The notes under the pieces: generated by a model
Told to the model about the DNA's origin: nothing
The model's database searches: none
What the model saw: the letters and a program-made list of their open reading frames with translations, nothing else
Program-made: the position numbers and the translations under genes
In this document: in pieces, positions 16,238 to 24,202 of the stretch
Position numbering within the stretch: the stretch's first letter is position 1
How the letters are laid out: each line of letters starts with the position of its first letter
NCBI RefSeq assembly: GCF_014203755.1
Contig: NZ_JACHJS010000001.1
Span: 2,604,001-2,668,000 of the forward strand
Source of the DNA: Saccharothrix violaceirubra
GTDB lineage: Bacteria > Actinomycetota > Actinomycetes > Mycobacteriales > Pseudonocardiaceae
Direction of reading: 5' to 3'
Length of the DNA: 64,000 bases

Positions 16238-18238
16238 GTGAACGGTTCAGGGGGCGAGGCAGTGCGCAACGAGATGCCCGGCGTGGCGCACAACGTGGTT
16301 CAGGCCGGTGTGGTCCACGGCGACTTCCACCTGCACGGCCCGAGCCGGCCCCAACCGCGCCAGCTCCCCAACCCCGTCGACGAGTTGATCAACCAGGTGC
16401 GCGTGCTGGCCGAACTCGGCCGGGGCGCGGACGACCGGCCGGCCCTGGACGAACCGCTGGTGAAGGTCGTCGTCGGGCCGCGCGGCAGTGGCAAGACCGC
16501 GGTGGCCACGCACTGGATGCGCAGCCGCGACGCCGATTTCGTCGACGGCACCCTCTACGCGAACCTCGGCGCGTGGACCGACCACCAGGTGGCCCCACGC
16601 GAGGTCCTCGGCGAGTTCCTGGTGGCGCTCGGCGTCGCCCGCGCCGACCTGCCCGGCGACCTGGAGGGCCGGGCCGCGGAGTTCCGGTCGCGCACGCACG
16701 GCCGTGCGGTCGGCGTGCTGCTCGACGACGTGGTCTCGGCGGCGCAGGTGCGGGCCCTGCTGCCCGGTGCCGGACGCTCGGTCGTCGTCGCGACCGGTCA
16801 CGGTGCGTTCGGAACGCTGGCGCGTGGACGCACCACGTTGATCGACGTCGACCCGCTCGAGGACGACATGGCGCCGACGCTGCTGCGCCGGTTCGCGGGC
16901 GACCGCGTCGATGCCGACCCGGCCGCCACCGCACGGCTGCTGGCGCTGTGCGAGGGACTGCCGGTGGCGCTGTGCCTGGTCGGCGGGATGCTCGCCGAGC
17001 GGCCGGACCTGACCGTGGCCGAGCTGCTGACCGAACTGGCGGACAGCCCGCTCACCTCGGTCGCCGTCGGCGACGACCCGACGCTGGCCGCCCTGTTCGA
17101 CCTGACCTGGGCACGCCTGTCCCCGGTGGCCCGTGAGGTGTACCGGGCGCTGGGCGCGCACCCCACCGGTGACGTGCCCGTCGCCGCGCTGCGCGGCGTG
17201 CTGCCCGAAGCCGGTCTCGCCGCCGCGATCCGTGAACTCGGCACCCTGCGCGTGGTCGACAAGCCCGTGCCCGACCGCCTCCAGGTGCACGCCCTCATCC
17301 GTGAGCACGCGGCGAGTCGTGGTGGGCACGTGAGGTTCGTCGACTGGTACCTGACCGGGGTGGTCACCGCCGACGACGCCCTGATGCCCCGCCGGCCGTG
17401 GCGCCGTCGGCTGTTCCCGGACCTGTGTCCCGATCCCGCCCACCCGGCGGCCGGTACCGGTGCGCGGCGGTGGCTGGAGGCGGAACGCGTCAACCTGCGT
17501 GCGGCCGTCGCCGACGCCCACCGGCGGGGACTGCACGCCCAGACCGCCGCGTTCTGCCTGGTGCTGTGGTCGCTGCACGAGCCCGGCAAGTTCTACGACG
17601 ACCTGCTCGCCATCGCACCCCTGGGCCTGGAATCGGCCCGGCAGCTCGCGGACCCCGTCGTCGAGTCGGTGCTCCTGACCCAGACCGGGTTCGCGCACCT
17701 GCACCTCGGCGCACCGGACGCCGCCGCCGACGCGTGCCGCCGTGCGGTGGCCGTCGCCGCCGGGGAACCGGAGGCCGAGGCCACCGCGCTGGAAGGGTGG
17801 GGACTGGCCGAACTGGACCTCGGGAACGTCGAGGCCGCGCGTGACGCGCTGCGCCGCAACCTCGCCCTGGCGGAACGCATCGCCGACCCCAGGCGCCACG
17901 CGCTGGCCCGCTTCCACCTCGCCAAGGCCGAACCGCCCGAGGTCGCGCTGGGGCTGCTCGCCGAGGCGCTGACGACGTTCCGGGACTCGGCCGACGCGCG
18001 CAACGTCGCCAAGGCGACCCTGTGGCAGGGCCGCAAGACCGCCGAGCTGGGACGCGCCGACGAGGCCGCCGTGCTGCTGCGCGAAGCCGAGACCCTGGCC
18101 GCCGACTGGCCTTTCGACCGCGCCCAGGCGGTCGAGGCGCGGGGCGTCCTGGACCCGGCCGAGTACGCGCGGGCGCACGCGCTTTACGTCGAGCACGGCT
18201 TCGTCCGGCACGCGGCGGCTGTGGGGCGTTTGCTCTAG
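16238..18238 (+). CDS. STAND (NB-ARC-like) NTPase with TPR repeats and RHIM-like N terminus
   Basis: A 666-aa signal-transduction NTPase. The short N terminus contains NVVQAGVVHGDF (residues 19-30), close to the VQxG core of RHIM-like bacterial amyloid signalling motifs found on actinobacterial NLR-like proteins. The P-loop is GPRGSGKT (residues 80-87) and Walker B is GVLLDDVV. A winged-helix part follows (LFDLTWARLSPVAREVYRAL), then TPR-like helical repeats from about residue 420 to the end. Such proteins oligomerise on a trigger and recruit an effector through the N-terminal motif. The start is uncertain: GTG 16238 fits a leaderless promoter, while GTG 16262 has a GA-rich upstream stretch. 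No effector gene is adjacent. Confidence 0.82.
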   Translation: MNGSGGEAVRNEMPGVAHNVVQAGVVHGDFHLHGPSRPQPRQLPNPVDELINQVRVLAELGRGADDRPALDEPLVKVVVGPRGSGKTAVATHWMRSRDADFVDGTLYANLGAWTDHQVAPREVLGEFLVALGVARADLPGDLEGRAAEFRSRTHGRAVGVLLDDVVSAAQVRALLPGAGRSVVVATGHGAFGTLARGRTTLIDVDPLEDDMAPTLLRRFAGDRVDADPAATARLLALCEGLPVALCLVGGMLAERPDLTVAELLTELADSPLTSVAVGDDPTLAALFDLTWARLSPVAREVYRALGAHPTGDVPVAALRGVLPEAGLAAAIRELGTLRVVDKPVPDRLQVHALIREHAASRGGHVRFVDWYLTGVVTADDALMPRRPWRRRLFPDLCPDPAHPAAGTGARRWLEAERVNLRAAVADAHRRGLHAQTAAFCLVLWSLHEPGKFYDDLLAIAPLGLESARQLADPVVESVLLTQTGFAHLHLGAPDAAADACRRAVAVAAGEPEAEATALEGWGLAELDLGNVEAARDALRRNLALAERIADPRRHALARFHLAKAEPPEVALGLLAEALTTFRDSADARNVAKATLWQGRKTAELGRADEAAVLLREAETLAADWPFDRAQAVEARGVLDPAEYARAHALYVEHGFVRHAAAVGRLL

Positions 18239-18303
18239 GTGGTGCCTCTTCGGCGTCGTGCGCGTTCGGCAGCACGCGGCCTGGAATGGAGCCTTCGCCA
18301 CGA

Positions 18304-18317
18304 GTATCCCGGGATAC
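18304..18317. repeat. 14-bp palindrome between convergent genes
   Basis: GTATCCCGGGATAC is a perfect 14-bp palindrome between the 3' ends of the STAND gene and the gene on the other strand. It may be a weak bidirectional terminator or a protein site; it has no loop. Confidence 0.3.
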
Positions 18318-18320
18318 CGC

Positions 18321-19946
18321 CTAGCCCCGGGCGAACGCTGTGACCTCCGCGTCCGCGTGTTCGGCGCCGAGCCGGGCGGTGATCCGGGACGGTGGGGGGA
18401 GTTCACGGGTCCAGTGGTCCAGCAGGATCGACGCCCAGACCGGTCCGAAGCGGTCCGGTCCGGTGCAGACGAGCGGCTCGTCGCCCCGGATCGCCACCAG
18501 CCAACGGCCGGGTTCCAGGGGCATGGTCGCGACCAGGGCGCCGGGTAAGGCGTCGAACGTCTCCGCGGTCCAGACGTGTGCGTCGCCGGGCTCGGCGTTC
18601 ACCACGACGTCGGCCGCCTCCAGCAGGTCCGCACGCGGGGTGTCCGTGCCCACGACCAGGTGGCAGCCGGCGGGTGTCGCCCGCGACGGGTCGGCGGGGA
18701 ACCGGGTGACCCGGTCGTCCGCCACCCGGACCCAGTGCTGGACGACCGGGACCTCGGCCACGCGCGGCGTGGGAACCGTGCGCACCTCGGCCCGACCCGG
18801 CGGTTCGGGAAGATCGAGCAGTCGGTACAGCTCCGCCCGCAGGAGCGCGGCGGAACCACCCGGCGCGGACGTCACCAGACCGGCCGCCGCACGGGTCTCC
18901 GGCGTCGTCGCGGCCCGGTCGATCTGCGGCCCGACCGGGCGCGTCGGGTCGAGGTGCGGTGCCACGGCCAGGAACCTGCCCACCGCCGAGGCCGGGTCGA
19001 CCGCGTCCACCGCGCGTGTGGCCAGCAGGACCGGGATGCCCAGCGCGGCACCGTAGTAGGTCACCGAGCCGTGGTCGCCCACCAGCACGTCGGCCGCCAC
19101 CAGCGCGGCCCGCCAGCCTTCCTCCGGCGGCAGCACGACGACGCCCGCGCGCGTGCACTCGTCGAGCCACGTCCGCACCTGCCACGACGAGTGGCCGAAC
19201 CACGTGTTGGGGTGCAACGCGAGCACCACCCGGTACTCGTCGACGGGCAGGTCGAACCGCAGCCGCCGCACCACGTCGGCCGCGTGGTCGAACAGGCTGT
19301 CGCGTCCCCACGTCGACGACACGACCACGAGCTTCTGCCCACGCCGGACACCGAGGGCCGAGCGGTAGGTCGCACGCAACGGCCGGGACACGAGCATGCG
19401 GTCGAAGCACGGATCACCCGCGACCACGGCCCGCGCGACGGCCGGCGGACACCCCACCGCCAACCGGTCGAGCTGTTCGGTGTGGGACAGGACCAACGAG
19501 GTCGGGATGACTCGGCCGTCGTGCACGAGCCACTCGGGGGACAGGCCGAAGACGGGCAGGCGATCGCCCTCGCCGCGGGCGAGGTACTTGTTGTACCCGA
19601 TGCCATGGGGCAACACGACCAGCGGCACGTCGAGGCTTTCCAACGCCCCGTGGCTGGCCGACACGGCAAGGTCGAACCTGGTCCGGACGGCCTGGTCCCA
19701 GGGAACCGTGAGCGCGCCCAGGCCGGTCAGGTGCTCCACCGTGCCCGGCGTGAACGGCGACGAGCCGGTGCAGCTGAACACCACCTGGACCCGGGGATCG
19801 GCCGCCAGGAGCGGAAGGACGTCGAACAACCGCGTCGCGGACGTCACGTTGTGCACGACACCCAGCACCGACCGGGCCGCGCGCCGGGTGGCCCAAGGCG
19901 TGGCAACGGGCCGCGCGGGTACCTCGGCCCAGCGCTCGTCGAACAC
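18321..19946 (-). CDS. CDP-glycerol glycerophosphotransferase-like protein
   Basis: A 541-aa GT-B-like protein resembling actinobacterial relatives of the CDP-glycerol/poly(glycerophosphate) transferase family. Signature-like segments are VLPHGIGYNKYL in the N-terminal half and VLVGDHGSVTYYGAALGIPVLL in the C-terminal half, matching the nucleotide-binding GDxSS/T region of that family in weakened form. It has no membrane segment. The GTG at 19946 is preferred to one at 19997 because TAAGAT stands seven bases upstream, a leaderless layout. Catalysis of a glycerophosphate transfer is not certain; many such homologues are uncharacterised. It converges with the STAND gene and shares no operon. 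Confidence 0.65.
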   Translation of the reverse strand: MFDERWAEVPARPVATPWATRRAARSVLGVVHNVTSATRLFDVLPLLAADPRVQVVFSCTGSSPFTPGTVEHLTGLGALTVPWDQAVRTRFDLAVSASHGALESLDVPLVVLPHGIGYNKYLARGEGDRLPVFGLSPEWLVHDGRVIPTSLVLSHTEQLDRLAVGCPPAVARAVVAGDPCFDRMLVSRPLRATYRSALGVRRGQKLVVVSSTWGRDSLFDHAADVVRRLRFDLPVDEYRVVLALHPNTWFGHSSWQVRTWLDECTRAGVVVLPPEEGWRAALVAADVLVGDHGSVTYYGAALGIPVLLATRAVDAVDPASAVGRFLAVAPHLDPTRPVGPQIDRAATTPETRAAAGLVTSAPGGSAALLRAELYRLLDLPEPPGRAEVRTVPTPRVAEVPVVQHWVRVADDRVTRFPADPSRATPAGCHLVVGTDTPRADLLEAADVVVNAEPGDAHVWTAETFDALPGALVATMPLEPGRWLVAIRGDEPLVCTGPDRFGPVWASILLDHWTRELPPPSRITARLGAEHADAEVTAFARG

Positions 19947-19953
19947 GCAAACG

Positions 19954-19959
19954 ATCTTA
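19954..19959 (-). promoter_or_regulatory. Putative -10 box (TAAGAT) for a leaderless transcript
   Basis: On the minus strand TAAGAT precedes the GTG at 19946 by seven bases, the spacing seen in leaderless actinobacterial genes. This is why the shorter protein was chosen. Confidence 0.45.
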
Positions 19960-20039
19960 ACGGCGCGGCCGGCGCCCACGGTCCCGTAGGCACACACCGG
20001 TGGGGCAAGGACATTCGGGAGTCCGAGCCCGCAGCGCGT

Positions 20040-20264
20040 TCACCACTTCCACGGGGGAGCCGGGATGTCCCCGCCTTGCGCGCGATAACGTTCGGTGGAC
20101 TCGTCGAGCACCTTGGTGCCTTCGGCGTAGCGCACGGTCCCACAGTTCATCACGAACAGCACCGTCCGCGTGGTCGGGGCCTGAGCGTCGGGAAACCGCC
20201 CGCGTCCTGGGCTTCGGGGTGCCTGCGGCGAGCGATCGCTCCGAAGCGCTTCCGTCGACTCCAC
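20040..20264 (-). pseudogene. Possible gene remnant in the 19947-20282 spacer
   Basis: The 336-base spacer has no intact gene. It holds a 74-codon minus-strand frame whose last 40 or so residues (beginning TRTVLFVMNCGTVRYAEG) have a natural, folded-protein composition, while the first 30 are Pro/Arg/Ser-rich and look like noise. It may be the 3' stump of a deleted gene or a small real protein. I cannot identify a parent family. Confidence 0.3.
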
Positions 20265-20282
20265 CCACCCAGGCGCCGACGC

Positions 20283-21920
20283 CTACGGCGTCACCCCCAC
20301 GTTGGTCAACCCCGTCACCGCCCGCTCCACCGTGTTGGACGCGTGCACCACGTTGGCCCGCTCCGCGCACTTCGACACCGAAGTGATCTTGATCGCGTAC
20401 CGCCCCACCCCGCCGAGATCGGACCGGTTGCCCCGCCACACGATCCCGCACCCGTTGGGAAAGGCGGGCACCGTGACCGGGTTGTGGGTCTCGTACCCGT
20501 TGGCGAACGTCCCCGGCGAGGCGAACGAACCGGTGTTCTCCTCCACCAGGTAGTCGTACCCCTTCACGTCCACCCACGAATCGGCCGAGTTCTGCCCGGA
20601 GATCCCCGTCCCGTCGAACACGTTCCCCCTGATCACGCCGCCCGACGTCCCCTCCTTCACGTCCACCGCCTCGGCCGCCACGCGAGGCCCGACGCGATTG
20701 CCCAGCACGCGGACCCGGTCGCTGCGGTCGACCCCGTCGACGGTCCCGTGGCACCCCCAGTTCGACGCGGCCGACCCGACGTACACGCCCTCGCCGTAGC
20801 CGGGCTGCCCGAGTCCCGTGTCGGTGATCGTCGACGAGCGCAGCACCCCGTCCGCCGAGGAACCGCGGAAGTGCACCCCCTCCTCGGCGATGTGGTGCAC
20901 GGACAGACCGTCCAGGACGGTGTGCGGGGACCGGTCCACGACAACGCCCTTCTTCGCGTCGCGGACCGTGAAGCCGGACAGGTTCCACCAAGGCGCCTCG
21001 TACACCCACACGCCGTACCCCGCGTCACGGTCGGGAGAAGGGCAATCCCCCTGGGCGGCCTCGACCGCGCCGACCAGGACGGCGGTCGGCGGCCCGGACA
21101 GCGTGATCGGCGCCTCCGCACGCCCCGGCCGCGTGATCGCGAACGGTCCCCGGTACACCCCGGGGGCCAGGCGGATGGCGGTGCCGGGCTCGGCTCCGGC
21201 CAGGGCCGCCCGCAACCCGTCCGCCGTTCGTACGTCCACTGTGGACAATGCGGGTGCGGTGGCGACGGCGAGCACCCCGGGCTCCGACGTGTGCCCGGCC
21301 GCGTCACGCGCCCGCACCGAGATCCGGTACCCGGTCCCGGGCGACAGCCCGTCCACCACCACGCCGGTCGTCGAGGTGGTCGTCACCTCGACATCGCCGA
21401 CGGACACCCGGTAGTCGACCACCCCGACGTCGTCGGTCGCGGGGTTCCACGACAGGGACACCGACCCGATCGAGGCCCCGGTCACCACCAGGCCGGCGGG
21501 CGCCTCGGGCGGCCGGGTGTCGGGCAGCGGGGCGGACGAGTCGCACGCGACCCCGTCGACGCGGCAGTTCAGCGGCAGACCCAGTCCCTGGGAGGTGAAG
21601 CCGAACGTCGTCGACGTCCCCGCCCGGACGGTGTCGTTGTACCCGGTGCCGGTGAAGCGGTAGTGCCGCCCGTCGGTGGTGAACGTCGAACTCCACGCGC
21701 GCAGCACGGTGGTGCCCGGCGGGAGGTCGAACTCGACCACCCAGTCCGCCAGGTCCGTGTCGCCGGAGTTGACCAGCGTGTACTGGCCGCCGTACCCGGT
21801 GCTCCACACCGATTTGCGCTCGAACTCCGCGGTGGGTGCCGCCGGGGTGGACGCCCCGGACGTGGTGACCGCCGCGACGCAGATACCGGCGGTCGCGAGC
21901 ACCGCCAGCCGTTTCCTCAT
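20283..21920 (-). CDS. Secreted CBM2-FN3-beta-helix protein (polysaccharide-active)
   Basis: A 545-aa exported protein. After a signal peptide (residues 1 to about 28) comes a family 2 carbohydrate-binding module (about 30-127) with the surface aromatics expected for cellulose or chitin binding (Trp39, Trp60, Trp76). A fibronectin type III domain follows (about 137-225), then a right-handed parallel beta-helix (about 230-545) of the pectate-lyase/chondroitinase-B type, opening with LRAALAGAEPGTAIRLAPGVYRG. It should bind plant or fungal polysaccharide and may cleave a uronic-acid polymer. No clear catalytic Arg/Lys constellation can be assigned by eye, so activity is inferred. The ATG at 21920 has GGAG just upstream. 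Confidence 0.85.
   Translation of the reverse strand: MRKRLAVLATAGICVAAVTTSGASTPAAPTAEFERKSVWSTGYGGQYTLVNSGDTDLADWVVEFDLPPGTTVLRAWSSTFTTDGRHYRFTGTGYNDTVRAGTSTTFGFTSQGLGLPLNCRVDGVACDSSAPLPDTRPPEAPAGLVVTGASIGSVSLSWNPATDDVGVVDYRVSVGDVEVTTTSTTGVVVDGLSPGTGYRISVRARDAAGHTSEPGVLAVATAPALSTVDVRTADGLRAALAGAEPGTAIRLAPGVYRGPFAITRPGRAEAPITLSGPPTAVLVGAVEAAQGDCPSPDRDAGYGVWVYEAPWWNLSGFTVRDAKKGVVVDRSPHTVLDGLSVHHIAEEGVHFRGSSADGVLRSSTITDTGLGQPGYGEGVYVGSAASNWGCHGTVDGVDRSDRVRVLGNRVGPRVAAEAVDVKEGTSGGVIRGNVFDGTGISGQNSADSWVDVKGYDYLVEENTGSFASPGTFANGYETHNPVTVPAFPNGCGIVWRGNRSDLGGVGRYAIKITSVSKCAERANVVHASNTVERAVTGLTNVGVTP
21235..21245. repeat. TCCACTGTGGA palindrome, copy 3
   Basis: Same 11-bp palindrome as at 7284 and 10934, here within the CBM2 protein gene near the FN3/beta-helix junction. 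Confidence 0.5.
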
Positions 21921-22030
21921 GACACTCCGACCCGGGTAGGGGGGAGGGGCGGCGGCGGAGCACCCTTTCGACTCCGAGTGTTATAGGCCCCACCCGGCGG
22001 ATCGGTCAACGCACCGGAAGTCGGGAACGG

Positions 22031-22070
22031 CCGCGGCCCGCCTCCTTTCGCGAAAGGAGGCGGGCCGCGG
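22031..22070 (-). terminator. Perfect 20-bp hairpin terminator
   Basis: A perfect 40-base palindrome (22031-22050 with 22051-22070), nine bases beyond the glsB-like stop codon. It would terminate the minus-strand glsB-like transcript very efficiently and insulates the CBM2 gene. Confidence 0.85.
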
Positions 22071-22079
22071 CAACGCGGG

Positions 22080-22352
22080 TCAGCCGTGCGCGCGGTGACC
22101 CCGGCTCCTCACGAGGTGGTAGATCGCCAGCACGATCACCGAACCGACGATCGCCAGCAGCCACGTGCTCAGGCTGAAGAACCCGCCCAGCCCGACGCCG
22201 AGCAGCGCGCTGCCGAGGAAACCGCCGAGCACCGCGCCGACGATGCCGAGCAGCATCGTGACGAGGATGCCGCCGGGGTCGCGGCCCGGCGTGATCGCCT
22301 TCGCGATGGCGCCGGCGATGAGGCCGAGGATGATCCAACCCAGAATGCCCAT
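22080..22352 (-). CDS. GlsB/YeaQ/YmgE family stress membrane protein
   Basis: A 90-aa integral membrane protein with three hydrophobic helices rich in Gly and Ala (for example GWIILGLIAGAIAKAITPGRDPGG at the start, interrupted by a charged turn). Sequence and length match the transglycosylase-associated GlsB/YeaQ/YmgE family, which is induced by envelope or osmotic stress; its biochemical role is unknown. The ATG at 22352 is preceded by GGAG. It is divergent from the stressosome operon, so both may respond to general stress, but no shared promoter motif was found. Confidence 0.88.
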   Translation of the reverse strand: MGILGWIILGLIAGAIAKAITPGRDPGGILVTMLLGIVGAVLGGFLGSALLGVGLGGFFSLSTWLLAIVGSVIVLAIYHLVRSRGHRAHG

Positions 22353-22569
22353 GGTCGCTCCTTCCCTGGTCGCCGCGATCTCGGTGTCGTGTGCGGCGTG
22401 ATCGAATCGACGGGGGAGTGCCCCGCGCGGCGCCGTTCCACACCTGTCCGGAGTGGACGCGTGGCGACCGTCACGTCCGACACCGGGTCGGCGCGGGCAC
22501 GGTCGTATGGTGAGCGGTGATCGGGGCGCCGCTAGTGTCCCGATCGCAGCGGTCCACGAGGAGGCGTGA

Positions 22570-23418
22570 GTGGTATCCGATAACCGTCTGACCGGGTTGT
22601 TGACCGGGCACCGGGACGTGATCGTCCAGCGGTGGGTCGAAGCGGTCGCCGTGACGACGCGCGGCCGGGCGACCAGTGCGGAACTCGACCGGGACTTCCG
22701 GGAGTTCTACGGCGCGCTGCTGGGCGCGTTGGAGGCCGGTGGCCGTGACGTGGCCGGCGAGGGCTACGGCGAACTCCGGTCGCTGCTGGCCGAGATGTCC
22801 CGGGCCCGGGCCCGGGCCGGCTACACGCCGTCGGAAACCGCTTCCAGCGTGTTCGCGCTGAAGAAGGTCGTCTTCGAGATCACCGGGCACGACGAGGACC
22901 CGGAGCTGTTCCGGCAGCTGATGGTGTTCTCCGAACTGCTCGACTCGCTGGGCCTGGTCACGTTCGAGACCTGGGCCAAGGCCCGCGAGGAGATCATCCA
23001 GGAGCAGTCCGAGCAGTTGCTGGAGCTGACCACGCCGGTGGTCAAGCTCTGGGAGGGCGTCCTGGCCGTGCCGCTGGTCGGCACGCTCGACTCGGCGCGC
23101 ACCCAGGTCGTGATGGAGAAGCTGCTGGAGGCGCTGGTCGAGACCGGCTCCGAGCACGCCATCATCGACATCACCGGCGTGCTCGCCGTCGACACCCAGG
23201 TCGCCCAGCACCTGCTCAAGACCGTGGTGGCGGCCCGGCTGATGGGCGCGGAGTGCACGATCTCGGGCATCCGGCCGCAGATCGCGCAGACCATCGTGGA
23301 GCTGGGCATCGAGTTCGGCGACATCGCCACGAAGGCGTCGCTGGCCGACGCGTTGCGCCACGCCCTGCGCCGGGCGGGCACCGAGTTCGTGCGGTCGGCC
23401 GATCGGCGGAACGGCTGA
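22570..23418 (+). CDS. rsbR: RsbR-type stressosome protein
   Basis: A 282-aa stressosome core/sensor protein. Residues 1 to about 150 form an all-helical N-terminal domain of the RsbRD type (start LTGLLTGHRDVIVQRW). The C-terminal STAS domain contains IIDITGVLAVDTQVA and SGIRPQIAQTIVELG, the two segments holding the RsbT-phosphorylated Thr residues in Bacillus RsbRA; the second site here is Ser rather than Thr. It should assemble with RsbS and sequester RsbT until stress. The GTG at 22570 has AGGAGG at 22559-22564. It is the first of six overlapping genes. Confidence 0.9.
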   Translation: MVSDNRLTGLLTGHRDVIVQRWVEAVAVTTRGRATSAELDRDFREFYGALLGALEAGGRDVAGEGYGELRSLLAEMSRARARAGYTPSETASSVFALKKVVFEITGHDEDPELFRQLMVFSELLDSLGLVTFETWAKAREEIIQEQSEQLLELTTPVVKLWEGVLAVPLVGTLDSARTQVVMEKLLEALVETGSEHAIIDITGVLAVDTQVAQHLLKTVVAARLMGAECTISGIRPQIAQTIVELGIEFGDIATKASLADALRHALRRAGTEFVRSADRRNG

Positions 23419-23792
23419 TGGAGCGGGTGCCGATCCTGGAGATCGGGGGCGTGCTCCTGGTGTCCATCCAGATCGACCTCCAGGACCAGAGCGTGCTCGC
23501 CCTCCAGGAGGACCTCGCCGAGCGGATCTGCGCGACCGGCGCGCACGGCGTGGTGATCGACATCTCCGCGGTGGAGATCGTCGACTCGTTCATCGGCCGG
23601 ATGTTCGCCACGATCGCGTCCCTGTCCCGGCTGTTCGACGCCGACACCGTGGTGGTCGGCATGCGCCCGGCCGTGGCGATCACGCTCGTCGAGCTGGGGC
23701 TCACCCTCGGCGAGGTGCGGACCGCGCTCGACCTGGAGCGGGGCATGAAGATCCTCAGGGTGCTCGGCGAACGGCGAAGAGGAGCGCTGTGA
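23418..23792 (+). CDS. rsbS: RsbS stressosome scaffold (STAS) protein
   Basis: A 124-aa single STAS-domain protein, the usual RsbS length. The phosphorylation-loop region GVVIDISAVEIVDSF holds Ser50 and Ser57, candidates for RsbT-dependent phosphorylation. It builds the stressosome core with RsbR. The ATG at 23418 overlaps the rsbR stop (TGATG) and the 3' end overlaps the next GTG (GTGA), so translation is tightly coupled. Confidence 0.92.
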   Translation: MERVPILEIGGVLLVSIQIDLQDQSVLALQEDLAERICATGAHGVVIDISAVEIVDSFIGRMFATIASLSRLFDADTVVVGMRPAVAITLVELGLTLGEVRTALDLERGMKILRVLGERRRGAL

Positions 23793-24202
23793 CCGCGGCC
23801 GGCGGTGCGGCGGAGGTGCTGCCCATCGCCGGGGACGACGACGTGGTGCGCGTGCGACAGCTCGTCCGTGCGTACGCGCAACGCGTCAAGCTGTCGCTGG
23901 TCGACCAGACCAAGCTGGTCACGGCCGCCAGCGAACTGGCCCGCAACACGCTGATCTACGGCGGCGGGGGATCGGCGTCGGTCGAGGTGGTCTCGGACGG
24001 GCGTCGGGAGGGCGTGCGGGCCTCCTTCGCCGACGAGGGCCCGGGGATCCCGGACACCACGCTGGCGTTCGCCGACGGGTGGAGCAGCGGCAGCGGCCTG
24101 GGCCTGGGCCTGAGCGGCGCGCGGCGGCTCGTCGACGAGTTCGACCTGGACACCGGTGTCGGCCGCGGCACGACCGTGACGGTGGTCAAGTGGAAGCGGT
24201 GA
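23789..24202 (+). CDS. rsbT: RsbT serine/threonine kinase (switch protein)
   Basis: A 137-aa GHKL kinase. The N box is ASELARNTLIYG, the G1 box DEGPGIPD and the G2 box GSGLGLGLSGARRL; all are intact. RsbT phosphorylates RsbR and RsbS when stress is sensed, then leaves the stressosome to activate an RsbU-type phosphatase. The candidate target is the receiver-GAF-SpoIIE protein encoded at 26906. Confidence 0.93.
   Translation: MTAAGGAAEVLPIAGDDDVVRVRQLVRAYAQRVKLSLVDQTKLVTAASELARNTLIYGGGGSASVEVVSDGRREGVRASFADEGPGIPDTTLAFADGWSSGSGLGLGLSGARRLVDEFDLDTGVGRGTTVTVVKWKR

Noticed and set aside
18576-21986. 1136-codon plus-strand frame across the glycerophosphotransferase-like and CBM2 genes
   Set aside because: Mirror of two motif-rich minus-strand genes and spans their intergenic gap; His/Arg/Gly-rich composition.
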